61,768 nt of DNA from an uncultured Eubacteriales bacterium (GCA_900547745.1 URHT01000006.1:1-61768), one strand, 5' to 3'. Positions 8,972 to 20,621 are shown, counted from the first letter of the stretch. Numbers and translations are program-made. The notes: generated by a model not told the origin, from the sequence alone.

Positions 8972-9571
8972 ATGAACATTGTCTGTTTGGATATGGAGGG
9001 CGTCCTCGTCCCCGAGATCTGGATCGCCTTTGCCGAGGAGAGCGGCATCCCCGAGCTGCGCCGCACCACCCGGGACGAGCCGGACTACGACAAGCTGATG
9101 CGCTGGCGCATCGACTTGCTGCGGAAAAAGGGCATGAAGCTGCGGCAGATCCAGGACGTCATCGCCAAGATCGACCCCCTGCCCGGTGCGAAGGAATTTC
9201 TGGATGAGCTGCGCAGCGTGGCGCAGGTGGTGATCCTCAGCGACACCTTCGATCAGTTCGGCATGCCCCTGATGAAGAAGCTGGGATACCCCACCCTGCT
9301 GTGCAACACGCTGGAGGTGGATGAGGACGGGTACATCGCACGCCACGTCATGCGGTGCGCGCACTCCAAGCTCACCACCGTCAAGGCGCTGCAATCCATG
9401 GGCTACGACACCATTGCCAGCGGCGACAGCTACAACGATCTGGAGATGATCCTCCACAGCAAGGCCGGCTTCCTGTTCCGCACCACGGAAAAGATCAAGG
9501 CCGAATATCCCCAGCTGCCAGCCTTTGAAAGCTACGGTGACCTGCTGGCCGCCATCAAGTCCGCCCTGTAA
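8972..9571 (+). CDS. thrH: ThrH-like HAD phosphatase / phosphoserine:homoserine phosphotransferase
   Basis: This 199-residue HAD-family enzyme closely resembles Pseudomonas ThrH: it starts MNIVCLDMEGVLVPEIWIAF, with Asp7 as nucleophile and the ThrH-specific Glu9, motif II ILSDTFDQF, the PTLLCNTLEVD segment and motif III/IV GDSYNDLEM. ThrH dephosphorylates phosphoserine and can transfer that phosphate to homoserine. Its position directly behind threonine synthase, with no homoserine kinase gene thrB in this window, supports a role in supplying phosphohomoserine. That specific role is inferred from context and family. Confidence 0.9.
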   Translation: MNIVCLDMEGVLVPEIWIAFAEESGIPELRRTTRDEPDYDKLMRWRIDLLRKKGMKLRQIQDVIAKIDPLPGAKEFLDELRSVAQVVILSDTFDQFGMPLMKKLGYPTLLCNTLEVDEDGYIARHVMRCAHSKLTTVKALQSMGYDTIASGDSYNDLEMILHSKAGFLFRTTEKIKAEYPQLPAFESYGDLLAAIKSAL

Positions 9572-9576
9572 AGTAA

Positions 9577-9613
9577 AAAAGGAGTCCCGCGCCGACGGCG
9601 CGGGACTCCTTTT
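9577..9613. terminator. Bidirectional terminator between thrH and the DEAD-box helicase gene
   Basis: Perfect 13-bp GC-rich stem (9581-9593 with 9597-9609), 3-base loop, flanking A and T runs; shared by two convergent genes. Confidence 0.88.
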
Positions 9614-9617
9614 CGCT

Positions 9618-10781
9618 TCACTTTTTCTCCGTGGGGGTCACATGGCCATTCTCATCCACCGATGCGGGGATGATCTGGCTGCGGGTGTTGCGGGCGATGT
9701 CGTCCAGCCGCATACGGCTGGGAAAATCGCTGAGCAGCGTGTACGCCACGCCGTGCTTCTTGGCGCGGCCCGTCCGGCCGATGCGGTGGACGTAGTACTC
9801 GTTCTCCTCCGGTACCTCGAAGTTGAACACGGCGTCCACATCGTCCACGTCAATGCCGCGGCTGGCCACATCCGTTGCCACGAACACCCGGAGCTTGCCG
9901 TCCCGGAAGCGCTGCATGACCTCCTCCCGCTTGCGCTGGGGGATGTCGCCGTGGATGCACTGGGCGTCCACGCCCCGCATCTGCAAAAACTTGGTGAGCC
10001 GCTCGGTGCTGCCCTTGGTGTTGCAGAAGCAAATGACCCGCTCGTAGTTCTCACAGTTCAGGATACGCACGATAGCGTTTACCTTGCCGTCGGACGGTAC
10101 CTCCAGCCGGTACTGGAGGATGTCGGGCTTATTCTCCTTGGTGGCCTGCACCGTGATCTCCTCCGGGTCGCGCTGGTAGACCCAGGAGATGTCCATGACC
10201 TCCCGGGAGATGGTGGCGGAGAACATCCCCAGATTCTTGCGGTTGGGGATCTTGTCCAGAATACGGGTCACATCGTGGATGAAGCCCATGTCCAGCATCC
10301 GGTCGGCCTCGTCCAGCACCACGGTGCTGACATCCTTCAGCGTCACGGTGCGGCGCTTCATGTGGTCGCTGAGCCGCCCCGGCGTGGCCACCACGATCTG
10401 GGGCCGCCGCTTCAGGGCGTCGATCTGCTTGCCGATGGGCTGGCCGCCGTACAGGCACACCAGCCGCACGCCCTCGTGGCACACGGCGATGTCCCGCATC
10501 TCGTCGGTGATCTGCATAGCCAGCTCCCGGGTGGGGGCCAGAATAACGGCCTGCACCGCCTCGCTCTCCGGGTCGATGCGCTCGATGATGGGGATGCCGA
10601 AGGCCATGGTCTTGCCGGTGCCGGTAGGGGCCTTGGCGATGACATCCTTTCCCGCCAGCATGGGCGGGATGCAGCCGGCCTGCACCGGCGTGCTGATGGT
10701 GTAGTGCTTGTTGCGGACGGCGCGCATGGTGGCCTCTGACAGGCCAAAGCTCTCAAACGGTGCGCCCTGTGTCACTTCCAT
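9618..10781 (-). CDS. DEAD-box ATP-dependent RNA helicase
   Basis: At 387 residues this is a minimal DEAD-box helicase with both RecA-like domains. The Q motif (F-x-SFGLSEATMRAVRNKHYTISTPVQ region), Walker A APTGTGKT, PTRELA, TPGRL, DEAD (VLDEADRMLDMGF), SAT (FSATIS) and the C-terminal HRIGRTGR motif are all present. It unwinds short RNA duplexes, for example in ribosome assembly or mRNA decay. No C-terminal RNA-binding extension (DbpA/CsdA type) is present, and the protein ends soon after the helicase core. The ATG is preceded by GAGGA. Confidence 0.95.
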   Translation of the reverse strand: MEVTQGAPFESFGLSEATMRAVRNKHYTISTPVQAGCIPPMLAGKDVIAKAPTGTGKTMAFGIPIIERIDPESEAVQAVILAPTRELAMQITDEMRDIAVCHEGVRLVCLYGGQPIGKQIDALKRRPQIVVATPGRLSDHMKRRTVTLKDVSTVVLDEADRMLDMGFIHDVTRILDKIPNRKNLGMFSATISREVMDISWVYQRDPEEITVQATKENKPDILQYRLEVPSDGKVNAIVRILNCENYERVICFCNTKGSTERLTKFLQMRGVDAQCIHGDIPQRKREEVMQRFRDGKLRVFVATDVASRGIDVDDVDAVFNFEVPEENEYYVHRIGRTGRAKKHGVAYTLLSDFPSRMRLDDIARNTRSQIIPASVDENGHVTPTEKK

Positions 10782-10836
10782 ATCCGTATCCTCGTCGTTT
10801 CATATGATTCCTATGATAGTATAGCACATATGTCAA

Positions 10837-10864
10837 GAGAGGGGCTGCTTCGGCAGCCCCTCTC
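10837..10864. terminator. GC-rich hairpin with UUCG loop downstream of glgP
   Basis: Twelve perfect base pairs (10837-10848 with 10853-10864) closed by a TTCG tetraloop, just after the glgP stop. The T run after it is poor on the minus strand, so it may end transcription weakly or protect the mRNA 3' end. Confidence 0.6.
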
Positions 10865-10871
10865 CTGCGTT

Positions 10872-13289
10872 TTACTTCTTGTACGGCACATGCCAGATGG
10901 TGTCGGCGTACTGGGCGATGGCCCGATCGGCGGCGAAGATGCCGCTGCGGGCGATGTTCAGCAGGCTCATGCGGTTCCACTGCGTCCGGTCGCCGTAGGT
11001 GCGGCTCATCCGCTCCTCTGCGTCGCAGTAGGCGGCAAAGTCCGCCAGCACCATATACTGGTCGGCGGGGCCGTCCCCGCCCATCACCAGCCGCTGCCAG
11101 ATGTCCTCGTAGGTGACGCCGTCGCCGAAGCCGGTCTTCAGCTGATCCACCACCCGCCGCAGCACGGGGTCGCGCTGGTACAGCAGCTGGGGATCGTAGG
11201 TGCGGCGCAGATGGGCCACCTCGTCGGCCTTCAGGCCGAACAGGAACATGTTCTCGTCGCCCAGCACCTCGTGCATCTCCACGTTGGCGCCGTCCAGCGT
11301 GCCCACGGTCAGGGCGCCGTTCATCATGAATTTCATGTTGCCGGTGCCGCTGGCCTCCTTGCCGGCGGTGGAGATCTGCTGGCTCACCTCACTGGCGGGC
11401 ATCAGCATCTCCGCCAGCGAGACGCGGTAGTTCTCCAGGAACACCACCTGCAGCTTGTCTCTGCAGATGGGGTCGCGGTCGATCTGGGCGGCCAGCGAGT
11501 TGATGAGGTGGATGATGCGCTTGGCCACGGCGTAGCCCGGCGCGGCCTTGGCGCCGAACAGGAACGTCTGGGGCCGCATGTCCATGTTGGGATCGTCCTG
11601 CAGACGCTGATAGAGATAGATGATGTGCAGCACGTTCAGCAGCTGGCGCTTGTACTCGTGGAGCCGCTTCACCTGTACGTCGAAGATGGCGTCGGGGTTC
11701 AGCACCACGCCCTGCTGCTTCTTAGCGTAGGCGGCGAAGGCCAGCTTGTTCCGGTGCTTGATCTCCTCCAGCCGCTGCAGCACCGAGGCATCGTCGGCGT
11801 AGGCCTCCAGCTTCTTCAGCTCCTGCGGGCGGGTGAGATACCCGTCACCGGTGAGGTCGCAGATCAGGTCGTTGAGACCCCGGTTGATCTGGGGCACCCA
11901 GCGGCGGTGGTCGATGCCGTTGGTGACGTTCTTGAACTTGTCCGGCATCATCTGGCAGGCTTCCTTGAACACGTCCTTGCGCAGGATCTCAGAGTGCAGC
12001 GCCGACACGCCGTTGACGGCCATGGAGCCGGCAAGGCACAGATTGGCCATGCGCACATGGCCGTCCCAGATGATGGCCAGCTTGGCGGTCTTGGCCGGGT
12101 CGTGGAAGTACTCCTCCACCTTTCTCTGCCAACGGTGGGCGATCTCCTGCAGGATCTGCCAGATGCGGGGCAGCAGCGTCTCGAACAGCTGCTGCGGCCA
12201 GACCTCCAGCGCCTCGGCCATCACCGTGTGGTTGGTATAGGCCACGCAATGGGTGACGATGTGCCACGCCTCGTCCCAGTCAAGGCCCGCGTCGTCCACC
12301 AGAATACGCATCAGCTCCGGGATCACCAGCGTGGGGTGGGTGTCGTTGATCTGGATAACGTTCTTCTCGTGGAAGTTCTTCAGAGTCCCGTAGACCTCGA
12401 TATGCTTGCGGGTGATGGACTGCATCGTGGCGGAGACGAAGAAGTACTGCTGCTTCAGCCGCAGGGACTTGCCCTCGTAGTGGTTATCCTCGGGGTAGAG
12501 CACCTGACTGATGGCGTCCGCCATGGCCCGCTCCTCCGACGCCTGCAGGTACTGCCCCTGACTGAACAGCTTCATGTCGATGGGCTTGGGGCTGCGGGCC
12601 TGCCACAGCCGCAGGGTGTTGACGTGGTCGGTGTCGTAGCCGGCGATCTCCATGTCGCAGGGCACGGCCATGACGCGGGTGTAGTCCTCGTGGACGACCA
12701 TCAGGTGGCCGTTGTCCCAGCGGGTGCGGACTTTGCCGCCGAAGTGTACCTCCTCGGCCTCCTGCAGCTTGGGCAGCAGCCACGCATCGCCCAGCTGCAT
12801 CCAGTCGTCCGGCAGCTCCACCTGCTGGCCCTCCACGATCTTCTGCTTGAAGATGCCCAGCTCGTAGCAGATGGAATAGCCGGCGGCGGGGATATCCAGC
12901 GTGGTCATGCTGTCCAGATAGCAGGCGGCCAGACGGCCCAGACCGCCGTTGCCCAGACCGGCGTCCGGCTCGATCTCGAAGATGTCGGCGGCCTTGAAGC
13001 CCAGCTCGTCAATGGCGGCGATCAGCACATCCAGCAGCTCCAGATTGTAGGCGTTCTTCATGAGGCTGCGCCCCATCAGGAACTCCATGGACAGGTAGTG
13101 TACCTTCCGCTGGCCCTCATGGGCGGCCTTCTCCCGGGTCTGTACGCCGTGCTCGGCCATGATATCCCGCAGCACCATGGCGCAGGCCTTCATCATCTCG
13201 CCGTCGGTGGCCTGCTTCTCGGTGCAGCCGTAGTTCAGCCGCAGCTTCTGTACGATGGCTTCCTTCAGTGTATCCTTGGTATAGGTCAT
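10872..13289 (-). CDS. glgP: Glycogen/starch/alpha-glucan phosphorylase
   Basis: This 805-residue enzyme releases glucose-1-phosphate from alpha-1,4-glucan ends. It has the N-terminal VHYLSMEFLMGR motif, GNGGLGRLAACYLDS, the NDTHP segment and the PLP-binding EASGTGNMKFMMNGALTVGTLDGANVE region (split here over the conserved block near residues 650-680; the PLP lysine is in GNMKF). Length and all motifs match functional phosphorylases. It is the last gene of the glg operon, with GGAGG before its ATG and a 32-base gap after glgA, so synthesis and breakdown enzymes are co-transcribed. Confidence 0.96.
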   Translation of the reverse strand: MTYTKDTLKEAIVQKLRLNYGCTEKQATDGEMMKACAMVLRDIMAEHGVQTREKAAHEGQRKVHYLSMEFLMGRSLMKNAYNLELLDVLIAAIDELGFKAADIFEIEPDAGLGNGGLGRLAACYLDSMTTLDIPAAGYSICYELGIFKQKIVEGQQVELPDDWMQLGDAWLLPKLQEAEEVHFGGKVRTRWDNGHLMVVHEDYTRVMAVPCDMEIAGYDTDHVNTLRLWQARSPKPIDMKLFSQGQYLQASEERAMADAISQVLYPEDNHYEGKSLRLKQQYFFVSATMQSITRKHIEVYGTLKNFHEKNVIQINDTHPTLVIPELMRILVDDAGLDWDEAWHIVTHCVAYTNHTVMAEALEVWPQQLFETLLPRIWQILQEIAHRWQRKVEEYFHDPAKTAKLAIIWDGHVRMANLCLAGSMAVNGVSALHSEILRKDVFKEACQMMPDKFKNVTNGIDHRRWVPQINRGLNDLICDLTGDGYLTRPQELKKLEAYADDASVLQRLEEIKHRNKLAFAAYAKKQQGVVLNPDAIFDVQVKRLHEYKRQLLNVLHIIYLYQRLQDDPNMDMRPQTFLFGAKAAPGYAVAKRIIHLINSLAAQIDRDPICRDKLQVVFLENYRVSLAEMLMPASEVSQQISTAGKEASGTGNMKFMMNGALTVGTLDGANVEMHEVLGDENMFLFGLKADEVAHLRRTYDPQLLYQRDPVLRRVVDQLKTGFGDGVTYEDIWQRLVMGGDGPADQYMVLADFAAYCDAEERMSRTYGDRTQWNRMSLLNIARSGIFAADRAIAQYADTIWHVPYKK

Positions 13290-13321
13290 ATGCTAAAATC
13301 CTCCGTATGAACAGCCGGGCG

Positions 13322-14755
13322 TCAGCCCAGCAGATTTTCATAAATGCGGCGGTAGTCGCCGGCGCTCCGCGCCCAGCTGAAGTCCGCCGTCATGCCCCGG
13401 CGCCGCACGGTATCGAACCCCGCCCGGTCGCCGCGGTACAGGCCGGTGGCCTGCCCGATGACGTCCAGCATGGCTCCGGCGTCGTAGCTTTCAAACAGAT
13501 AGCCGGTGCCGTCCTCCTGCCCCACCTGACAGGACTTCACCGTGTCCGCCAGTCCGCCGGTGCGGCGGACGATGGGCACCGCGCCGTAGCGCATGGCGAT
13601 CATCTGGCTCAGGCCGCAGGGCTCGCTGCGGGAGGGCATCAAAAACAGGTCGCACCCGGCGTAGACCCGGCGGGCCAGATCCTCGGCATAGGTGATCTGC
13701 GCCGACAAGCGGCCGCCGTACTCCCACGCCTTGCCGCGGAAGAAGTCCTCAAACCGGCTGTCGCCCTTGCCCAGCACCACCATTTGACAACCGGTGGCCA
13801 TGATGCCGTCCAGTCCCTGCTCCACGATGTCCAGCCCCTTGTGGCCCACCAGCCGGCTGACAATGCCCATCAGCGGCGTGTCCGGCTCCTGTGCAAGGCC
13901 CAGCGCCGCCTGCAGAGACGCCTTGCACGCGGCCTTGCCGGCCATGTGGTCGGCGTCATAGCGCGCCGGCAGGGCCGGATCATGGGAGGGATCGTAGCCC
14001 GCCACGTCCAGACCGTTGACCACACCGGAAAACTTCCAGTCGATCATGCGTACCACGCTCTCCATGCCCTCGGCATAGGCCGCGTCATGGAGCTGGGCGG
14101 CATAGGTGGGGCTGACGGTGGTCACAGCATCGGACACCAGCATGGCGCCCTTCATCAGGTTCACGTCGCCGTCCATTTGCAGCGTGCCGTCATTATACCA
14201 CCCTCTGTCAAGACCGAACAGCTGATCCACGGTATCCTCACCATAGCGGCCCTGATATTCGATGTTGTGGATGGTGAACACCGTGCGGATGCGGCGCACT
14301 GCCTCCCACCGGGTACACACGTCCTTGAGGTAGATGGGTACCAGCGCCGTCTGCCAGTCGTTGCAGTGGAGGATGTCGGGCATCCAGTCCAGACTGGGCA
14401 GCAGGTCGATGACCGCCTTGCAGAAGAAGGCGAAGCGCTCGCCGTCGTCAAACTCGCCGTACAGCGTATTGCGGCAGAAGTAGTGCTCGTTGTCCACGAA
14501 ATACCACGTCACGCCGTCCTTTTCCAGCGAAAACAGGCCGCAGTACTGGTGCCGCCAGCCCAGATCCACATAGATATAGCGGTGGAACGTCATCTGCTGC
14601 CGCCACTGCCAGCCGATCTGGCCGTACAGCGGCAGGATCACCGCCACCTCATCGCCGTTCCGGGCCAGCGCCGGAGGCAGACTGCCCGCCACGTCGGCCA
14701 GTCCCCCGGTCTTGCAGAAGGGGAACGCCTCACTGGACACATACAGGATCTTCAT
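13322..14755 (-). CDS. glgA: Glycogen synthase (ADP-glucose type)
   Basis: A 477-residue GT5 glucosyltransferase that extends alpha-1,4-glucan from ADP-glucose. The N-terminal KTGGLADV motif (ADP-glucose lysine near residue 15) and the C-terminal PSRSEPCGLSQMIAMRYG motif with the catalytic glutamate are intact. The HCNDWQTAL segment is also typical. It lies between glgD and glgP, with AAGGAG before the ATG and a 26-base gap behind glgD. Confidence 0.96.
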   Translation of the reverse strand: MKILYVSSEAFPFCKTGGLADVAGSLPPALARNGDEVAVILPLYGQIGWQWRQQMTFHRYIYVDLGWRHQYCGLFSLEKDGVTWYFVDNEHYFCRNTLYGEFDDGERFAFFCKAVIDLLPSLDWMPDILHCNDWQTALVPIYLKDVCTRWEAVRRIRTVFTIHNIEYQGRYGEDTVDQLFGLDRGWYNDGTLQMDGDVNLMKGAMLVSDAVTTVSPTYAAQLHDAAYAEGMESVVRMIDWKFSGVVNGLDVAGYDPSHDPALPARYDADHMAGKAACKASLQAALGLAQEPDTPLMGIVSRLVGHKGLDIVEQGLDGIMATGCQMVVLGKGDSRFEDFFRGKAWEYGGRLSAQITYAEDLARRVYAGCDLFLMPSRSEPCGLSQMIAMRYGAVPIVRRTGGLADTVKSCQVGQEDGTGYLFESYDAGAMLDVIGQATGLYRGDRAGFDTVRRRGMTADFSWARSAGDYRRIYENLLG

Positions 14756-14781
14756 ACCGCTGCTCCTTTCTCCGGCAGCCC

Positions 14782-15894
14782 TCAGACGGTGCTGCCCTTG
14801 GCGATAACGATGGGATAGTTCTCGTGACCCATCAGCGTTACGCTGTCGCCGACGGTCACATACTTATCGGTGATGACGCTGCGCAGCACTGCGCCCTTTT
14901 TCACCACCGTATCCTTGAACAAAATACAGTTTTCCACGCTGGCGCCCTTTTCAATACGCACATTGCGGAACAGAATGCAGTTTTTCACGCTGCCCTGAAT
15001 GTCACAGCCGTCCGCGATCAGGGAGTTGACGCAGGGGCCGCTGGGGTCGATATAGCTGGAGGGGGAGTCGTTCTCCTTGGCGTACATCGGACGCTCCGGG
15101 CAGAACAGCGTCTGCCGCAGAGCGGGATCCAGCAGCTCCATGCTGCGCTGGTAATAGCTCTGCACGCTGTTGATGCGGGCGGCGTAGCCGTCATAGATGT
15201 AGGCGTGGAACCGGTACCGCCGCCCCATCTCCTGCAGGATGTTATGGCGGAAGCTGAACTGGTTGCGGCTGGCGCACTCCGTCACCATCTGCATCAGCAG
15301 ATCCCTGCTGAGCACGAACATGTTCAGGCAGCGATAGCCCGCCGGGGCAAACACGTCGTAGGCGGTGTCGGTGATGCGGCCCGTCTCATCCAGTGTAAAG
15401 TAGGTGTCCGACACATCGCCGGGGACGGAGGTACATACCGCCGTCATGTCCGCGCCGCTGTCGATATGCCTGCGCAGCACGTCCTCCAGCGGCAGGTTGA
15501 TGACAAGATCGCTGTCCGACAGCAGCACATAGTCCTGCCGGATGCCCTTGAGGTAGTTGATCACGCCTGCCAGCGCCTCCACCTTGCCCCGGTACTGGCC
15601 GCCGGCGCCGCGGCTCTCGTTGTACGCGAAGGCGGGCAGCAGCGTCAGGCCGCCGTGGTTGCGGCTGAGATCCCAGCTCTTGCCGGAGCCGAGATGATCC
15701 AGCATGGACTGGCACTTGCCGTGCATGATGACGCCCACATCGGTGATACCGGCGTTGACCATGGCGGACAGCACAAAGTCGATGACCCGGTAATCCCCCG
15801 CAAAGGGGATGGAGCCGTGGATGCGGTTGGCGATCAGCTCCCGCAGATCCGTCTGCTTTTCGTAGGAAAAGATGATCCCGTGCATGCCTTTCAT
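14782..15894 (-). CDS. glgD: GlgD, regulatory-type subunit of glucose-1-phosphate adenylyltransferase
   Basis: The 370-residue protein is a GlgC paralogue of the Firmicutes GlgD type. It starts MKGMHGIIFSYEK, without the GGxGxRL nucleotide-binding loop seen in GlgC, then keeps the AGDYRVIDFVLSAMVNAGI region and a left-handed beta-helix C-terminal domain. GlgD forms a complex with GlgC and raises its activity rather than acting alone. Its ATG overlaps the glgC TGA (ATGA), with AAGGAGG upstream, so the two are translationally coupled, as suits equal production of complex subunits. Confidence 0.93.
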   Translation of the reverse strand: MKGMHGIIFSYEKQTDLRELIANRIHGSIPFAGDYRVIDFVLSAMVNAGITDVGVIMHGKCQSMLDHLGSGKSWDLSRNHGGLTLLPAFAYNESRGAGGQYRGKVEALAGVINYLKGIRQDYVLLSDSDLVINLPLEDVLRRHIDSGADMTAVCTSVPGDVSDTYFTLDETGRITDTAYDVFAPAGYRCLNMFVLSRDLLMQMVTECASRNQFSFRHNILQEMGRRYRFHAYIYDGYAARINSVQSYYQRSMELLDPALRQTLFCPERPMYAKENDSPSSYIDPSGPCVNSLIADGCDIQGSVKNCILFRNVRIEKGASVENCILFKDTVVKKGAVLRSVITDKYVTVGDSVTLMGHENYPIVIAKGSTV

Positions 15895-17095
15895 GGCCGT
15901 ACCTCCTTGCCGTTGCCTCCCAGCATCATTTTCGGCTCCACCACGCCGCCGTCGGGGACAGTGGTGTGGGGGCCCAGCACCGCGATGCCCCAGTGGTCGA
16001 AGTCCACGCTGCCCGGCGCGCCGCCGACCACCGCATTCTTCCCCACATGGCAGCCCTCGCCCACGATGGCGTAGGACACCTTGGCCCCGTCCTCAATGAC
16101 GGCGTTGGGCATCACCACGGAGTAGGACACCTCCGCGCCCTTTCCCACGGAGGAGCCGTAGCTCAGTACAGTGTTCTTCACCTCGCCCAGAATGGTGCAG
16201 CCCTTGGCCACGGCGCTGTTGCCGATGTCGCCGTCCGGGCCCACGAACGTGGGCGGGCAGTTGGGCGTGCGCCCGTAGATGGGCCACTTCTTGTCCAGCA
16301 GGTTCAGGCCCGAGCCGGGGGACAGCATATCCATGTTGGCATCCCACAGGGAGTCCAGTGTGCCCACGTCCTTCCAGTAGCCCTCGAAGCGGTAGGCCGC
16401 CATGACCTCCCCCGCCGAGAGCATGGCAGGGATGATGTTCTTGCCAAAGTCGTTGTCGCTGTTGGGGTCGGCCTCGTCGGCGGTGAGATAGGCCTTCAGC
16501 TTGCTCCATGTGAAGATGTAGATGCCCATGGACGCCAGATTGCTCTTAGGCTCCTTGGGCTTTTCGGCAAACTCCGTGATATGGTCGTCGCCGTCCACGG
16601 ACATGATGCCGAAGCGGCTGGCCTCCTCCCATGGCACCTCCATAACGGAGATGGTGCAGGCGGCGCCGGCCGCCTTGTGGCGGCGGAGCATATCGGAGTA
16701 ATCCATCTTGTAGATGTGGTCGCCGGACAGCACCAGCACGTACTCCGGGTCGTACAGATCCACAAAGCCCATGTTCTGGTAGATGGCGTTGGCGGTACCC
16801 TTGTACCACACAGCGCCGGTGGCGGACTGGTAGGGCGGCAGAATGTGGACGCCGCCGTGCATGCGGTCCAGCTCCCACGGCTGGCCGTTGCCGATATAGC
16901 CGTTCAGCTCCAGCGGGCGGTACTGGGTGAGCACGCCCACGGTGTCGATGCCGGAGTTGGTGCAGTTGGACAGGGGAAAGTCGATGATGCGGAACTTGCC
17001 GCCGAAGGGGACGGCGGGCTTGGCCATATTGCCGGTCAGGACATAGAGTCTGCTCCCCTGTCCACCGGCCAGCAGCATGGCGACACATTCTTTCT

Positions 17096-17099
<4 letters not shown>
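15891..17099 (-). CDS. glgC: Glucose-1-phosphate adenylyltransferase, catalytic subunit
   Basis: The 402-residue enzyme makes ADP-glucose, the committed step of glycogen synthesis. It has the nucleotide loop LLAGGQGSRLYVLT, the KPAVPFGGKFRIIDF motif, the catalytic aspartate in LSGDHIYKMDY and a C-terminal left-handed beta-helix. The start is the ATG at 17099, overlapping the glgB stop as ATGA and preceded by AGGAGG; a longer upstream frame reads through glgB and is not real. glgD overlaps its end in the same way. Confidence 0.96.
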
Positions 17100-18988
<1,889 letters not shown>

Positions 18989-19071
18989 GACCTCTCTCCT
19001 TTTGCAGCACCATACCACATTGGCCGCGCCGATGGCGGCGAAACGGGGCGGTACGCCTGTCTTTTGCCTGT

Positions 19072-19100
19072 ATTGTATCCTTTTTGTGTTTCTCCGTCAA
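19072..19100 (-). promoter_or_regulatory. Promoter of the glgBCDAP operon
   Basis: Minus-strand TTGACG (19100-19095), 17-base spacer, TACAAT (19077-19072), about 84 bases before the glgB start. Confidence 0.75.
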
Positions 19101-19161
19101 TAAACACGGCCCGCCTTTTGGCGAAACCCGTTACCGGGAACGCCTGCCGGAAAGCGCGAAA

Positions 19162-19190
19162 GGGAGCGTGACCTGCGGGTCACGTCTCCC
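19162..19190 (-). terminator. Hairpin downstream of the XpaC-like gene
   Basis: A stem of GGGAG-CGTGACC with its complement and one bulged base (19162-19173 / 19178-19190) follows the stop of the XpaC-like gene. The T tract is short, so termination may be partial. Confidence 0.55.
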
Positions 19191-19197
19191 CTGTGTG

Positions 19198-20409
19198 CTA
19201 TTCCTCCTCCGACTGGCGCTGCGCGGCGGCGCCGCCCAGCCCGAAGTCATCGGCCACGCTGGCCGTATCCCGGCGCAGCATCGTCTCCATCACCCGGATG
19301 TCGCTGTCGATGTCCATGGCATCCGTGCGGTACAGCTCGTCCAGCTGGTGCTCGAAGCCCACCACGATGCTGTCCATGGTGGCCTCAATACGGCTCTTGG
19401 CCTGCGACAGGTTCTCGCCGCTGACCCCCGTCTCCTCGAAGTCCGCATAGTTCTCCAGCAGCTTCAGGGTGGTGGGCAGATAGTAGTTCAGGAACGTACC
19501 GGAGGCGCCCTTCTTGGCCGGATCGTCCTCAATGGCCTTGAAAATGCGGCCGGACACCTGCTCGATGCGGTCGATCTTGGCGCTGAGCGCCTCGTCAGCG
19601 ATGCGGTCGTTCAGCTCCCGTATCTGCCGCAGGACGCCGGCATAGCCCTCCGCCGCCTGGGGCTGGACTGCCGGCTCCTCCGGCTGCTGCATCTGACGGG
19701 CCTTGTCAAAATACGCCGTGGCGGCAGCCTGCGACCGGAACAGCATACCGCTGCCCAGATCAATGTACGCCTCGTCGCCCCACAGTCCCTTCTCCAGCAT
19801 GAGGTTCACGTCCTTCTCCACCCGGCGGCGGGACACGTTGGCCGCCCGAGCCAGATAGTCCAGCGGCACGGCGGGCTTCTGCCCGGCGGTGCGGAGATAG
19901 GTGGCAAACCGGCGCTGGCGGCGCTTCATGGCGCCGCTGCCCAGCAGCAGCGATGCGCCGCCGGCCAGCATGCCCAGCGGATAGAACAGCTGCCGCGCAA
20001 AATACCACCACTCGTTGTAGTGGTACGCATAGGACAGATTGTCCCCCACGGCGGAGAACAGCGCCACGCATCCCAGAATGCCCAGTATGGCGCCGATGAT
20101 CTTCATGGTCTTGGTGCCCTTGTCGGTGTAATCCGGGGTGCGGGTCACCTGCTCCACGGCGCTGCGGGCCTTTTCCGCCTGGGGCGAGGCCGCCGTCACC
20201 CGCTGGGAGGTGCGCTGTCCACTCTGGCCCGTTGTCCGGCGAGAATTCTTCTTTTTGTTGCCGCTCTCGCTGAGCTTGATGAGCAGCAGGATCAGGCCGA
20301 TCGGCCACGCCACGGTAAACATGACGGCGATAAAGATCCACGAGCCGATGTCGCTGTCTTTTTTCGGCGGCTGCGGCTGCCGAAGGCTGTTGTCATTGTC
20401 GTATGCCAT
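19198..20409 (-). CDS. XpaC-like membrane protein (5-bromo-4-chloroindolyl phosphate hydrolysis family)
   Basis: This 403-residue protein has a membrane segment at about 23-44, then a basic linker, two more hydrophobic stretches (about 103-121 and 136-158), a winged-helix-like region (LDYLARAANVSRRRVEKDVNLMLE), and a C-terminal helical domain with the XpaC signature FLNYYLPTTLKLLENYADFEE. The family was named from a Bacillus screening phenotype and usually neighbours a TelA-like protein, absent here. The biochemical role is unknown. It overlaps the upstream DUF896 gene by one base (TGATG) and ends the leftward ABC-ylmH-DUF896 operon. Confidence 0.82.
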   Translation of the reverse strand: MAYDNDNSLRQPQPPKKDSDIGSWIFIAVMFTVAWPIGLILLLIKLSESGNKKKNSRRTTGQSGQRTSQRVTAASPQAEKARSAVEQVTRTPDYTDKGTKTMKIIGAILGILGCVALFSAVGDNLSYAYHYNEWWYFARQLFYPLGMLAGGASLLLGSGAMKRRQRRFATYLRTAGQKPAVPLDYLARAANVSRRRVEKDVNLMLEKGLWGDEAYIDLGSGMLFRSQAAATAYFDKARQMQQPEEPAVQPQAAEGYAGVLRQIRELNDRIADEALSAKIDRIEQVSGRIFKAIEDDPAKKGASGTFLNYYLPTTLKLLENYADFEETGVSGENLSQAKSRIEATMDSIVVGFEHQLDELYRTDAMDIDSDIRVMETMLRRDTASVADDFGLGGAAAQRQSEEE

Positions 20410-20621
20410 CAGGACTTGAACCCCTTTCCCTGCAGCTTCCGCTTATTGCCCTTCTCGTCCACGATATAGGTATTGTCCAGCTCCCGCCGGAGGTTGCCCA
20501 TAACCGCGTCCAGATACTCCTGCCGCAGCACCTCCCGTTCCTTCTGCTCCTCCTCGGTGAGGCCCTCGGCCTTGGCCTTGTGGGCCAGCTCGTTGATACG
20601 GTCGATCTTCTTCTGATCCAT
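20409..20621 (-). CDS. DUF896 (YnzC-like) small helical protein
   Basis: A 70-residue protein with the full DUF896 pattern: DQKKIDRINELAHKAKAEGL, TEEEQKEREVLRQEYLDAV and a basic tail. The fold of this family is a two-helix hairpin. Function is not established; some members have been linked to the SOS response. It sits between the YlmH-like gene and the XpaC-like gene with a GGGAGG ribosome-binding site and one-base overlap downstream. Confidence 0.88.
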   Translation of the reverse strand: MDQKKIDRINELAHKAKAEGLTEEEQKEREVLRQEYLDAVMGNLRRELDNTYIVDEKGNKRKLQGKGFKS

